Shown piece after piece: positions 34,738 through 44,877 of a stretch of 64,000 bases of DNA. The notes under the pieces were generated by a model. The model had not been told where the DNA came from. It worked only from the letters and a program-made list of their open reading frames with translations, and ran no database searches. The position numbers and the translations under genes were made by a program. This DNA is from Chondrilla cf. caribensis (taxonomy: Eukaryota > Porifera > Demospongiae > Chondrillida > Chondrillidae): assembly GCA_964020155.1 (NCBI GenBank), contig OZ026568.1, positions 1,731,320 through 1,795,319 of the forward strand. Direction: 5' to 3'. Position 1 is the first letter of the stretch. The number at the start of each line of letters is the position of its first letter.

Positions 34738-37700
34738 TCAAACCGTGTTTGACTCATGGGATTCCATACGCGATAATGCATCAGCGTTGCCATTAGATTG
34801 GCCTGCACGATGAATAACTTGGAACTGGAAGGGTTGTAGCGCCAGACTCCATCTCGATAGGCGGTAGTTGGAATCCTTCAACTGATTAAGCCATTCCAAC
34901 GCACGGTGATCTGTTTGCACTGAAAATACTCGACCCAGCAAGTAGACCCTGAAAGCCTGCATCCCAAGCTTGATGGCAAGGCATTCTTTCTCAATGGTGG
35001 AGTATTTTTGTTCCCGAGGTAGCAACTTCTTACTGAAATATGCAATGGGATGCTCTTCATCCTGTTCAGTCTGGCTCAAAACAGCAGCTACCCCTCTATC
35101 AGATGCATCTGTTTGTAGTATAAAGGGTAGGTCGAAGTTGGGACTCCGGAGTACAGGTGCCGTACAAAGGGCGTCCTTCAACTTTTGGAAAGCCACTTGA
35201 CATTCCTCTGTCCAGGTGATGAGGTTAGGCGATGACTTCCTGGTCAAGTCTGTAAGGGGTGCTGCAGTCGTGGCATAGCCACGAATAAACTTCCGATAAT
35301 AACCCGTAATACCGAGAAATGTACGTACCTCCTTTTTGGTCCTCGGAACCTGAAATGTACGGACAGCTCTGATTTTGTCATGCTCTGGCCGCACTACCCC
35401 ACTGCCGACAATGTGGCCTAGATAGCGGCACTCTGCCATGCCAAACTGGCACTTCTTCAACTTTGATGTCAGTCCCGCTGATTTTAAGCGCTCCAATATG
35501 TTCCTCAAATGCTTGAGGTGTTCCTCCCATGTATCGCTGAACACCACCAAATCATCCAGGTATGCTGCCGAGAATTGTAGTCTACTCAAAATTTGATCCA
35601 TCATTCTTTGAAATGTAGCTGGGGCTCCACTAAGGCCAAAAGGCATAACCGTGAACTGAAAAAGGCCCATTGGGGTAGTAAAGGCTGTCTTGTGGCGATC
35701 TGCTGCAGACATTGGCACCTGCCAATACCCACGTGTAAGGTCCAAGGCTGATATGTACTTAGCTTCTCCAATCCGATCTATGATGTCGTCAATTCGAGGC
35801 ATCGGGTAGGCATCATGTTTGGAGACTGAATTCAGCCTGCGGTAGTCCACACATAGCCTAATAGAGCCATCTTTCTTTCTGACTGGTACAATAGGCGATG
35901 CCCAACAGCTAGTGGAGGGTTCGATCATTCCTGCCTGTAGCATGTCCTGAATTTCCTTGTAGACAGCATCTTTGTATGCATGTGGAAGCCTGTATGGTGG
36001 TAGCCTCGCTGGTGTTGCTGGACCAGTGTCAATTGCATGTTCAACAATTGTGGTTTTACCTGGTTTGTTCTTCATTACTTCCCGATATTCGTACAATAGC
36101 TTTTCAAGTTCTTGTCGTTGCTTCATATTTAATTGGCTCCCCATAGTTGGCTTATCCTCCGTCAGTGTATCGTTTTCATTCCACACTGGCATGTCTTCTT
36201 CGTTGTCAACATCTGGGCTATCTTCCATGGCCAAGCAAGCATCCATGGTTGGTGTATGCCATTTCTTCAGCATGTTCACATGGAAAATCCGGTGCTTCTT
36301 TCGTCGATCATGCATTTCCACGAGATAGTTGACATTTCCCACTCTGTCCTTCACCTTGTACGGTCCCTGCCACTGCGCTAGAAGCTTGTTCGTGGATGTT
36401 GGTAACAACACTAGCACTTGATCACCTTGCTGAAACTCCCGGTGGCGTGCAGATTTGTCATACCAACGCTTTTGTCGCTGCTGTGATCCCTTTAAATTAT
36501 CTTGCACAATGGCCTGCATCTTTGACAGTTTCTCTCGCATATCCAGAATGTGGGATACAACACTCTCATCTGCACGTTCACTTGCCACCCATGACTCCTT
36601 CAGTATGTCCAACGGTCCACGAACACATCTGCCGTACAAAAGCTCAAAGGGGGAAAACCCTGTGGAGTCTTGAGGTACCTCACGGTAGGCAAATAATAGA
36701 TATGGTACTAACCTATCCCAATCCTTCCCCTCGTCTACAGCTGCCTTCCTCAACATCGCTTTAAGAGTCTGATTGAATCGTTCAACGAGACCATCCGTCT
36801 GGGGGTGGTATGGACTGGTTCGTATAGGATGTACATGTAGCAGCTTGTACAACTCCTGGAGTAGTCTTGAGGTGAAGTTACTCCCTTGATCGGTCAGGAT
36901 TTCCTGGGGAATGCCTATTCTCGAGAATAGCAGTACCAATTCTTCTGCGATGGTCTCTGCCTCTATGCTTCGTAGGGGAACCGCTTCCGGGTACCTAGTG
37001 GCGTAATCACACACGACTAGGATATACCGATTACCCTTCCTGCTCTTTGGAAGTGGCCCAACGATATCCATAGCAATACGTTGGAAAGGTACTGACATTA
37101 TCGGTAAGGAGATTAACGGAGCCCTAGCTTCTTTTCGGCCACTGGCTTTCTGGCAATTTGGACAGCTTCTGCAGTAATCCCTAACATCTCGAAAGAGTGT
37201 AGGCCAATAAAATCTATTCAAGATCCTCTTCGCTGTCTTATTCTTTCCTAAATGGCCTGCTAGTGGTACTTCATGTGCGAGACGTAGGATATCCTGTCGA
37301 CGGGATAACGGTACCACTACTTGCTCAAATTGGTCCAACTTGCCTGATTTCCGAAGCAGTAGACCATCCTTAATGAAAAATCCTGGACCTACTGCACTAT
37401 TTGGCTTCCCGCAGGCTGCTTCCCATGCTTGTTTCAGGGACTCATCATCCTCCTGCATCTTTTTCAAATCACTGGCATCTAGGTCTAGGGTATGTCGTGG
37501 GTGCTCCCTCGCTTGAGCAAATCTCAGTCTGGCTGCCCTCTTCTGGCGTCTACTGAGCTGAGTTTTGGAACGACCTGCAGGGGAGAACAACTCATCAGAA
37601 AACTCACAGAAAGCGAACTCTTGCTCGTCGCTATCTTCCGCAACGATGTCCGGCTCTGAGTCCACTTCCTCCAGAGTCTTGTTTGGCTCTTCCAGAGAAT

Positions 37701-39087
37701 GGGGTCTTACTCCACACTCACGTTCACACTCTTGCGATCGGATTTCCTCCTTTTGCAATTGCAATGCCTTTGAACGGGTGACTACTACCATAGCCACTTG
37801 AGGCTCCTGTGCCCTAGGTAATTTACCAAGCAAAACTGGCAATTCTGGAGCATCGGTTCCCAATAATACGTCTACCGGCAAGGTATCCGATACAGCCACT
37901 TCCATATCCAGGCGGTGGCCGTTAACCTCCATTCCAATCTTAGCAAGTGGGTAGAGGACCATATCTCCATGCGCACACCGAATCGTTACTGCTTCACCTT
38001 CCAGCAGCTTCTCTGGAGGGACAAGTTCTCGTCGCACCATTGTCCTTGAACACCCTGTGTCGAGCAGGACCTTGCTGACCTGTTGCCCTTCCACCGTCCC
38101 GGCCTGCATTAACCCACTCTCCTTGTTATCTGGTTTGCTGGCACAGAACATTGCATTATTTGGGCACATGGAGGACACGTGCCCCTTGTGGTGGCAGTTG
38201 TAGCACGTGACCTCTTTTCCACGTGTACCCTGGGGTCCCTTACTGGCCTTTTGATCCCTTGCCTGACGTTGGGGACAATCTCTGGCTAGATGTCCTGGTT
38301 GCTGGCACACAAAGCACTTCCTCTCTCCTGACGCTTCCTTGTTGGGTTTTGTATTTCCACTGTCACTATGGTCCTTCTTTACCTGAGTAGGTGCCCTCGA
38401 GAGAAGATAGTCATCCGCCAGGTCGGCTGCCCCTTGAAGTGAATCCGGTTTGCGATCTCGAAGCCATACCGCCAAGTTGTTGGGAAGGGACTGGTAAAAC
38501 TGCTCCAAAACAATGAGGTCCTCGACTGACATCTGCTGGCTTTTGATCCATCGCTGGAAACGGTCCTTCAAGCGATCCATAAATTCTCGGTGCGTTTCGT
38601 TATCGCGCTTCCGGTCGGCGCGGAACTTCCGGCGATGAGTTTCCTCGTTGATCTCGTAACGTTTCAAGATGGCGATTTTCACGTTATCGAAATCCTTCGT
38701 ATCCTCGAATGGCAGGGCGATGTATGCATCCCTAGCTTTTCCCGTGAGAAGAGCTGCCAATTGGGTCGACCACGTCTCGTTAGGCCATTCTTGCTGGCGG
38801 GCCACACGCTCGAAGACTGCTAGGAACTGTTCTATATCGTCGGATGGCTGAAGCTTTTGTAATAAGGGTGGCGGGACCTTAGTTTTCCGGTCGGCGTTTA
38901 CAAGGGGACGTCCTAACAGGGATGTGACTTCTGCTTTATGCGCTTCAAAGTTCTGTTTCTGCTGCTCTAACATGCCCATGAGTATGGCTTGTTGCGCCTC
39001 CGATTGCTTCTGTTGCTGGCGAAGTAATTCCACTAGAGTCGAAGCCAACTCGCCGTTGCTGGGTGACGAAGAACGAGAATCCGACAT
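34738..39087 (-). CDS. Gag-Pol polyprotein, order Gag-PR-IN-RT-RNaseH
   Basis: One open frame of about 1449 residues from the ATG at 39087; the frame extends 12 codons further without an ATG. Domains: coiled Gln-rich start; capsid-like region with a SCAN-like stretch at about 150-230 (VLEQFYQSLPNNLAVWLRDR); two CCHC knuckles at about 258-308; aspartic protease DTG near 343; integrase HHCC zinc domain about 611-646; integrase core (AMDIVGP, LTDQGSNF, LVERFN, D-D-E near 674/733/769) and a GPY-type module near 910; reverse transcriptase about 1050-1230 with YLDD near 1177; RNase H (QTDASDRGVAAVLSQ, TDHRALEWL) near 1327-1400. Integrase before RT is the Ty1/copia order, yet the domains are Ty3/gypsy-like, as in the Gmr1 group. 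Gag and Pol share one frame, so no frameshift is needed. It looks intact and may be active. Confidence 0.95.
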   Translation of the reverse strand: MSDSRSSSPSNGELASTLVELLRQQQKQSEAQQAILMGMLEQQKQNFEAHKAEVTSLLGRPLVNADRKTKVPPPLLQKLQPSDDIEQFLAVFERVARQQEWPNETWSTQLAALLTGKARDAYIALPFEDTKDFDNVKIAILKRYEINEETHRRKFRADRKRDNETHREFMDRLKDRFQRWIKSQQMSVEDLIVLEQFYQSLPNNLAVWLRDRKPDSLQGAADLADDYLLSRAPTQVKKDHSDSGNTKPNKEASGERKCFVCQQPGHLARDCPQRQARDQKASKGPQGTRGKEVTCYNCHHKGHVSSMCPNNAMFCASKPDNKESGLMQAGTVEGQQVSKVLLDTGCSRTMVRRELVPPEKLLEGEAVTIRCAHGDMVLYPLAKIGMEVNGHRLDMEVAVSDTLPVDVLLGTDAPELPVLLGKLPRAQEPQVAMVVVTRSKALQLQKEEIRSQECERECGVRPHSLEEPNKTLEEVDSEPDIVAEDSDEQEFAFCEFSDELFSPAGRSKTQLSRRQKRAARLRFAQAREHPRHTLDLDASDLKKMQEDDESLKQAWEAACGKPNSAVGPGFFIKDGLLLRKSGKLDQFEQVVVPLSRRQDILRLAHEVPLAGHLGKNKTAKRILNRFYWPTLFRDVRDYCRSCPNCQKASGRKEARAPLISLPIMSVPFQRIAMDIVGPLPKSRKGNRYILVVCDYATRYPEAVPLRSIEAETIAEELVLLFSRIGIPQEILTDQGSNFTSRLLQELYKLLHVHPIRTSPYHPQTDGLVERFNQTLKAMLRKAAVDEGKDWDRLVPYLLFAYREVPQDSTGFSPFELLYGRCVRGPLDILKESWVASERADESVVSHILDMREKLSKMQAIVQDNLKGSQQRQKRWYDKSARHREFQQGDQVLVLLPTSTNKLLAQWQGPYKVKDRVGNVNYLVEMHDRRKKHRIFHVNMLKKWHTPTMDACLAMEDSPDVDNEEDMPVWNENDTLTEDKPTMGSQLNMKQRQELEKLLYEYREVMKNKPGKTTIVEHAIDTGPATPARLPPYRLPHAYKDAVYKEIQDMLQAGMIEPSTSCWASPIVPVRKKDGSIRLCVDYRRLNSVSKHDAYPMPRIDDIIDRIGEAKYISALDLTRGYWQVPMSAADRHKTAFTTPMGLFQFTVMPFGLSGAPATFQRMMDQILSRLQFSAAYLDDLVVFSDTWEEHLKHLRNILERLKSAGLTSKLKKCQFGMAECRYLGHIVGSGVVRPEHDKIRAVRTFQVPRTKKEVRTFLGITGYYRKFIRGYATTAAPLTDLTRKSSPNLITWTEECQVAFQKLKDALCTAPVLRSPNFDLPFILQTDASDRGVAAVLSQTEQDEEHPIAYFSKKLLPREQKYSTIEKECLAIKLGMQAFRVYLLGRVFSVQTDHRALEWLNQLKDSNYRLSRWSLALQPFQFQVIHRAGQSNGNADALSRMESHESNTV

Positions 39088-39126
39088 CTCCTTAAATTTC
39101 AACCAAAACGAAGTAACGAACAAATA

Positions 39127-39144
39127 ATCCCACCGCTTTCACCA
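39127..39144 (-). promoter_or_regulatory. Primer-binding site, probably tRNA-Leu
   Basis: Two bases inside the 5' LTR the minus strand reads tggtgaaagcggtgggat. Its complement resembles the ...TCCCACCGCT..CACCA 3' end of animal tRNA-Leu(UAG), with two mismatches to the vertebrate sequence as I recall it. Confidence 0.6.
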
Positions 39145-39146
39145 AA

Positions 39147-39308
39147 TGTAACGGGTCGCCGAAAATCGTCTCACTTTCTTCAACAAATCTCTTCAGAATT
39201 ATTAAACTTCGAATACAGGAAATCAAAAGACTGATACATTAATAACGGATATACTTAATAACCTATGACACAACTCAAACACATATGGCAAACATGTAGT
39301 CCTTGACA
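39147..39308 (-). repeat. 5' LTR of the Gmr1-like element (element is on minus strand)
   Basis: 162 bp, matches 34557-34718 without visible difference, followed by the second CACGG. Confidence 0.93.
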
Positions 39309-40365
39309 CACGGTGATTGCTGAACCAGGGACATACTTTGCTAGGTCTCCTTCAACATTAGCAGTTGATGTCATTGGCAAACGACTGGTTAAACAGGAAG
39401 ACTGCTCAGAAATAAGATTTGCACTCTTTTTGTCTTTATCATCATATCTGATTCAGTCCGTATATGCCTATAATGTTACAGTACATGTTCATTATTGCAA
39501 TGCACTGTACTTTTGCCATAGACTTGGATGTATTACATTAATGACAGTGTATATGGATCATTTGTTCACTACAAGGGATTTAACGACTCCACAAGTCGTC
39601 CCAGTTTACTCTTCTCTTCACAAAACGACAATTTCAGAAAATCAACAAAGGCAATTATATGGGGTCAAACTTGTGATAGTGCCGATGAAGTCATTAGTGA
39701 CATTTCTCTTCCCGAACTGAATATTGGTGACTGGCTGTACTTTGAGAACATGGGTGCTTACACTGGAGTAGTACATTCTCCCTTCAACGGATTCCCCAAG
39801 CCACAGTCACTCTACTACATCTCAGAGAGTGATGCAGCTGAAATGGTATGCAATTTGCGGGTTATAATGTGTTAGTTCTTTATTAATGATATAGTCTGGC
39901 TGACGTTATGTTCTATTTTGTCCTTCAGTTTAAAGTCCTGAAGTCAGGAATGTTCATAACAGTTTAAATTGATGAAATCACCAGGATTCAATTGGTTGAT
40001 GTAGCTTGACTGATTATGAATTGAATACAACCTAACTGAAAGTCTAGATCTGGGTCTAGAATAAAAACGGATTATTGCAGCTATATATAGCTATCTTTAT
40101 TATTATAATAATATTCATAATTTCCAAGTTGAGAAAGAGTATGCAATATCATATATGGTGCAAGCATGCAATACATTGAAAATTACATCAACCATGCATG
40201 CATATTTAATATGAATAAATACTAATAAAATTAAAGCAGCTTTGAATTTCCTTATCATGACTGTTATAAGGGTAGTACTACATAAGATACTGATTCCAGA
40301 CACATACAGAAGACAGTTTTGAAGAAAAACGGAAACATCAAATATAGAGGAGATAAACCAAAAGA

Positions 40366-40787
40366 TCACAAACATAACATCTTCTTAATGAGTTTTGTCT
40401 GCTGCTTGTTACAATACGCGGGTCTCTTTATCGCCCTCCTTGCTCGTTTGTTCTTGCGCTTTTGGCGTCGATTCCGACCTGCCTTCCAGTATTTTACTTT
40501 ACCTGAACCTGTGATCTTGAAACGCTTCAATACTGCTTTCACTGACTTCTTTTTACCTTTTCTTCGGCTGCAGACTACCAAAGTTCGTTTTAGGACCTGT
40601 GTTGGAAATAATCGGTAGTCGTCCATAAACAAGTTTTCGGTGTCCCCTTCGCATAAGAAGTCAAACTCCTCCACGACCTTAAAGTTATATGTTTCCGAGT
40701 ACGTATAGATTGTAAACAGCGAGGCTGAAGTAATGAGTTTTTAAAACCAAATCTTGAACTCGCGTTTTGAAGCAACCTGAACGCCAT
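40366..40787 (-). pseudogene. Mitochondrial ribosomal protein bL35m, frameshifted copy
   Basis: It corresponds to the intact gene at 61837-62259 but is 422 bases long instead of 423. One base is missing near 40605-40615 (ggaaataatcgg against ggacaagactcgg), so the N-terminal half (MAFRLLQNASSRFGFKN) and the conserved half (KKKSVKAVLKRFKITGSGKV) are in different frames. Outside the indel the copies are nearly identical, so the break is young. It lies after broken ODC copy 2 and head-to-head with a CHMP7 stub. Confidence 0.8.
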
Positions 40788-40806
40788 TTTGCCAACATAA
40801 ATTAAA

Positions 40807-40905
40807 ATGGCTGCTCCTACAGACTCCCTACGGACATGTACAGATTGGTCCAAACCGACGGAATGGTCAGATACAGAAAGAATGCATTTTCTCATGGGCC
40901 CTGAC
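40807..40905 (+). pseudogene. CHMP7 5'-end stub
   Basis: About 33 codons starting MAAPTDSLRTCTDWSKPTEW, nearly identical to the start of the gene at 62279, until homology ends near 40900. This is the edge of the duplicated block. Confidence 0.8.
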
Positions 40906-41459
40906 CTCTTTTCATATGAGAACCAGTCGTCTCTATAACGAGGAAAAAGTCCCATAAGTGAGCAATTGAAACCCGTAGATTTGCCATCTTTTCGATTACG
41001 TAGACTGCACGTCATGTACAAATGTCTGCCGAGATGGACGTCACCATGGCTGACCAATTCGAGCTCCCTAACGACGAATTGACGTACCCCCTTTCGGCGC
41101 GATGAGGAATCGAAATTCAGTACGTAAAAACTTTGACAGCCTTCCCGTTGATCGTTTTAAGCTTACCGACGGCGCCCGACCCGGAACACCCAGGCCCTCA
41201 GGCAAAGAAAAGTGAGTGTCATTATTGTCCGTCTCTCGGCAACTGCTGCTGATCTTGACGAAAGTCTTCCACCTCCGTGTGTGACGCGTCCGTGCCCCCT
41301 TCCGACGGGAGGTACGGATCGAGACCAGCCGGTTGTAAACTCGTGGAATTTGCGCACAAAGAATTTAAAGTGCAAATGGGCCATAATTCTGCGAGTGTCA
41401 CGACGAAAAGCAATTAGATGCGTGGGCGACCAACTTTCGACTCGCTATGGACCGGAAAC
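40906..41459. other. Unassigned region between CHMP7 stub and repeat copy 2
   Basis: Several short frames on both strands, none with a recognisable domain. A 27-codon frame near 41020 (MSAEMDVTMADQFELP) resembles the start of a frame at 11545 on the minus strand ([16 protein letters not shown]); meaning unknown. Confidence 0.4.
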
Positions 41460-42649
41460 AACTAGTTCAGACAGAGTCTGAAGGGGCTCGCCTAAGCTCG
41501 CCCTGTTAGCAGGGGTCAGCATAGATGCGCAGTAGCTGGCATTGAAAACGCACACATAGGCACTGACTGATGTCTGCAGCATGCATGCTCTATTCAGGCG
41601 ATTATGGAAATGCCAGCATATCCGTAAGTGCCTGGTAGGGTGGCTAAGTACATGCAGTGTGCTGGGTTCTGCTGCTGTGCAGTAGTTGCAGTAGTGACAA
41701 CATGTTTATTCCATGTTGCAGCACAGAGATGTCTGTGTTGTATTGAAGGATGATAATGATTTTATAGATGTATTACACAGCATCAAAATGAGTCAATGCG
41801 TAAATATAAAACCCTAACCCTACCCTAACCCTATCCTAACTCTACCTTAACTTACTCCCTACTCCAAAAGTACTACACTGTATAGGAAGAAATACCAAAT
41901 GTTGATAAATGTGTACATCAAAATGCATTGATGTCATCTCATTGTGTTAGACAGCTACAGCTTGCCCCATTCAGGTGCATATGTCAGCATGTGCACATAG
42001 GGTCTGTCCCATTTAGCAGCAGATGTGCCCAAGTAGGAGTACAGGAACAATAGCAGTTGATGTATGCGTGTCGACAACGTTACTTTGCGTTTCTATGTGT
42101 GAGACCATATGACATTAACATGTAATTCGAGATTCCTTGTTCCACAAGAGAATCATTCAGACACAAAAGGTTCAAAAGCATTGATATGTGGTCTAAAGAA
42201 CCACCTAACAGTTTTAGAATGGTCAAAACAACGAGAGATCGATGTTTTAACACGTAAGATATAACGCCCGACTCGCCGAAGAAGGACCCTAGTCCCCCGG
42301 TCGTTTCCTGCCGTTTAGAAGATGTCCCGAGTGTCCCCGCATCTTTCTACTTCCAGAAGAATGTTTCTTGTGTTTGTCGAACGATTCGAAGGAGATCAAT
42401 TCGGCCAATACCAGAATTGGCAGTCGATCAAAATGGCACGGCGTCCCAGAGAAAGAAACGTCAACGTGTGTGAAAATTCGCCTCGATCTTGTCGAAAAGG
42501 GCATCCACGTCTTTCTCCAGACGTACCGGACGTCATGAAAAGAGTTTCCGTCCTTCAGAGGGTCGTACGATCGCGCCAGACGTCGAAAATGTTGGCTAAA
42601 TTGTTGGCCTAAATACGTAATACAAACATATATATATACATACATATAT

Positions 42650-43455
42650 ATACAGGATGGTTGCCAATTAGGTGGGAAATTCAGTTACGGGCCTTCAGAT
42701 TGTGGATGAAGATTGAAAGAATGGGAGATAACAGACTGATAAAGAAAATAGTTAGATCGACTTGGGAAGATAGTGATTGGGGAATAGGGATTAGGAAATT
42801 TGCATTATGGTTTGGGGTAGAAGAGCATGAGATAAGAGCAAAGTTATTCGAGGGATTGAATAATTATCAAGTTGATTCAATAGTAAGATCTAGTATTTGG
42901 AGAGCTGTTAGAGGTGAATGGGGTGAAGCAGTTAAAAACAAAAGTAAATTAGAATGGTGGGGGAGGGAGTTGACAGAGAGCGGAGATAGACTTGGGGAAG
43001 GCAGGGGAGGGATTGTATACATAGAGGATAGATCCTGTAGGAGATTAGGGGCTGAATTAAGGGCAGGGTGTTGTAAATTGGAAGTGGAGATGGGTAGATG
43101 GAGAGGAAATAAGAGGGATGATAGAATTTGCAAATTATGTGTAGAGGGAATTGAAGACGAAAAGCACTTTTTAACAATATGCACAAAGCTTGATTTGCAT
43201 AGGGTTTGGATGAGAGAGGAAGAGAATCTTGAAAACTTGAATGAGGATGAAAAGAGTGACATGATTTTGAAGAGTTTGGAAATGCCCAAGATTGCCAGAT
43301 TTGTTCTAAATATGTGGAAATCTAGAAAGGAGCTATTAAAATTTAGTAAATAGGTACTAAATAACTTTTGGAATTTTTTATTTAGTGCTATTTTGGGCAA
43401 CTGTCCTACAATGCACTTTAATAACAATAATAATAATAATAATAATAATATATAT
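42650..43455 (+). mobile_element. 5'-truncated non-LTR retrotransposon (LINE) insertion
   Basis: The insertion interrupts repeat copy 2 within a TA/ACATA-rich stretch; copy 3 shows the uninterrupted site at about 44700-44740. It ends in an (AAT)n then (TA)n tail, as expected for a LINE 3' end, and contains one open frame at the 5' side. Confidence 0.75.
42661..43353 (+). CDS. C-terminal part of a LINE ORF2-type protein
   Basis: About 230 residues, open to the truncated 5' border. The C-terminal part has RICKLCVEGIEDEKHFLTIC, the Cys-x2-Cys...His-x4-Cys zinc-like motif found after the RT domain of many LINE ORF2 proteins; upstream, CCKLEVEMGRWRGNKRDDR fits the same region. The start shown is simply the first in-frame codon after the truncation; no RT palm remains. 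No stop or shift is visible, so the insertion is fairly young. It cannot function alone. Confidence 0.65.
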   Translation: MPIRWEIQLRAFRLWMKIERMGDNRLIKKIVRSTWEDSDWGIGIRKFALWFGVEEHEIRAKLFEGLNNYQVDSIVRSSIWRAVRGEWGEAVKNKSKLEWWGRELTESGDRLGEGRGGIVYIEDRSCRRLGAELRAGCCKLEVEMGRWRGNKRDDRICKLCVEGIEDEKHFLTICTKLDLHRVWMREEENLENLNEDEKSDMILKSLEMPKIARFVLNMWKSRKELLKFSK

Positions 43456-43555
43456 ATATATTTCCACACCGGAAGCGTAGGCGGGCAGGCGGCCGACTCG
43501 CAAGTGTGGGGCTCGCTTAGGCTCGCCCCAATTAACCTCGCTAATGCTCGGTAAT

Positions 43556-44769
43556 AACTAGTTCAGACAGAGTCTGAAGGGGCTCGCCTAAGCTCGCCCT
43601 GTTAGCAGGGGTCAGTATAGATGCACAGTAGCTGGCATTGAAGATGTACACACAGACACTGACTGATGTCTGTAGTATGCATGCTCTATATTCAGGCGAT
43701 TATGGAAATGCCAGCATGTCCATAAGTGCCTGATAGGGTGGCTACATGCACATACAGTGTACTGGGTTCTGCTGCTGTGTAATAGTTGCAGTAGTAACAA
43801 GTTAACATGTTTATTCCATGTCACAGTGCAGCACAGAAATGTCTGTGTTGTATTGAAGGATGATAATGATTCTATAGATGTATTACACATCATCAAAATG
43901 AGTCAATACGTAAATATAAAACCCTAACCCTACCCTAACCCTAATCCTACCCTAACTCTACCTTAACTTACTCCCTACTCCAAACGTATTATAGGAAGAA
44001 ATACCAAATGTTGATAAGTGTGTACATCAAAATGCAATGATGTCATCCCATTGTGCTAGACAGCTACAGCTTGCCCCATTCAGGTGCATACATCAGCATC
44101 TGCACATAGTGTCTGTCCCATTTAGCAGCAGATGTGCGCAAGTTGAAGTACAGGGACAATAGCAGTTGATGTATGCGTTTCGACAACGTTACTTTAATTT
44201 GCGTTTCTATGTGTGAGACCATAGGGCCTTAACATGTATTTCGAGATTTCTTGTTCCACAAGAGTATCATTCAGACACTATAGGTTGAAAAGCATGAATA
44301 TGTGGTCTAACGAACCACGTAACAGTTTAGAATGGTCAAAACAATGATAAATAGATGTTTTAACACGTAAGATATAACGCCCTGGTCTCCCCGTCGTTTC
44401 CTGCCTTTCAGAAGATGTCCCGAGTGTCCCCGCGCCTTTCTAGTTCTAGAAGAATGTTTCTGGTGTCTGTTGAACGGTTCGACGGGGATCAATCTCGCCA
44501 GTACCTGAATTGGCAGTCGATCAAAATGGCACGGCGTCCCAGAGAAAGAAACCCCAATGTGTTTGAAAATTCGCCTCGATCGTCTCGAAAAGGGCATCCT
44601 CGTCTTTCTCCGGACGTTCCGGACGTCTCCAAAAGAGGTTCCGTCCTCGAAAGAATCGCACGATCGCGCCAGACGTCGAAAACGTTGTCAAATTGTTGGC
44701 CTAAATATACAATACAAACATATATATAGATATATCTATTTACACACCGGAGGCGTAGGCGGGCAGGCG
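43556..44769 (+). repeat. Unclassified repeat family, copy 3, left part (right part 49810-49858)
   Basis: Same start and body as copy 2, including the CCCTAA tract near 43918-43970. It is cut at ggcaggcg by the MULE at 44770-49809; the missing 3' end (gccgactcgcaagtgtgggg and gctcgcttaggctcgcccca) resumes after the MULE up to about 49858. Confidence 0.8.
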
Positions 44770-44877
44770 GGTCGGGTATATTTTTCGGACCGCATCGGAC
44801 CGACCGGACTGGTCCGGTCAGTTGATATTGCGGTATAATTTTCTGACCAATCAATTGATAGTAAACAAAGCCTTAAG

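Larger units (their letters stand above)
34557..39308 (-). mobile_element. Complete Ty3/gypsy-type LTR retrotransposon, integrase before RT (Gmr1-like)
   Basis: Two 162-bp LTRs (34557-34718 and 39147-39308) begin tgtaacgggtcgcc and end ccttgaca; I see no difference between them. The element is flanked by a CACGG duplication (34552-34556 and 39309-39313). It lies on the minus strand, opposite to the ODC exon it splits. A purine tract and a tRNA-type primer site sit at the expected ends. One long open frame fills the inside. Identical LTRs and an open frame point to very recent insertion. Confidence 0.95.
30909..39967 (+). pseudogene. Ornithine decarboxylase, copy 2 (broken)
   Basis: Exons correspond to 30909..31159, 32396..32558, 32640..32861, 34333..34556 plus 39314..39411 (one exon split by an LTR element), 39522..39845 and 39929..39967. 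Three lesions: a 4-bp insertion (gcta, near 31031) shifts exon 1; exon 4 is interrupted by a 4.75-kb retrotransposon flanked by CACGG; and the exon 4 donor reads ATAAGA instead of GTAAGA. Removing the element and one CACGG restores the 322-base length of the other copies. The remaining exons are well kept ([26 protein letters not shown]). It shares GFNDSTSR and YISESDAAEM with copy 4's subtype, while copies 1 and 3 read GLYDSTSP. No active enzyme is expected. Confidence 0.9.
41460..43533 (+). repeat. Unclassified repeat family, copy 2, carrying a nested LINE
   Basis: Starts actagttcagacagagtctg, ends gctcgcttaggctcgcccca near 43530. It includes a degenerate CCCTAA tract at 41808-41860 and a conserved GC-richer block at 42290-42610. 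Matched along its length by copy 3 except for the nested insertion at about 42650-43450. The two termini contain GGGGCtcGCCTAAGCtcGCC-like strings in opposite orientation, suggesting short inverted ends. The frame at 42322-42612 is shared with copy 3 but has no known domain. Confidence 0.75.

Noticed and set aside
42322..42612. Frame shared by two repeat copies (also 44415-44729)
   Set aside because: Open on both strands, Arg/Ser-rich, no domain; conservation is explained by the repeat itself.
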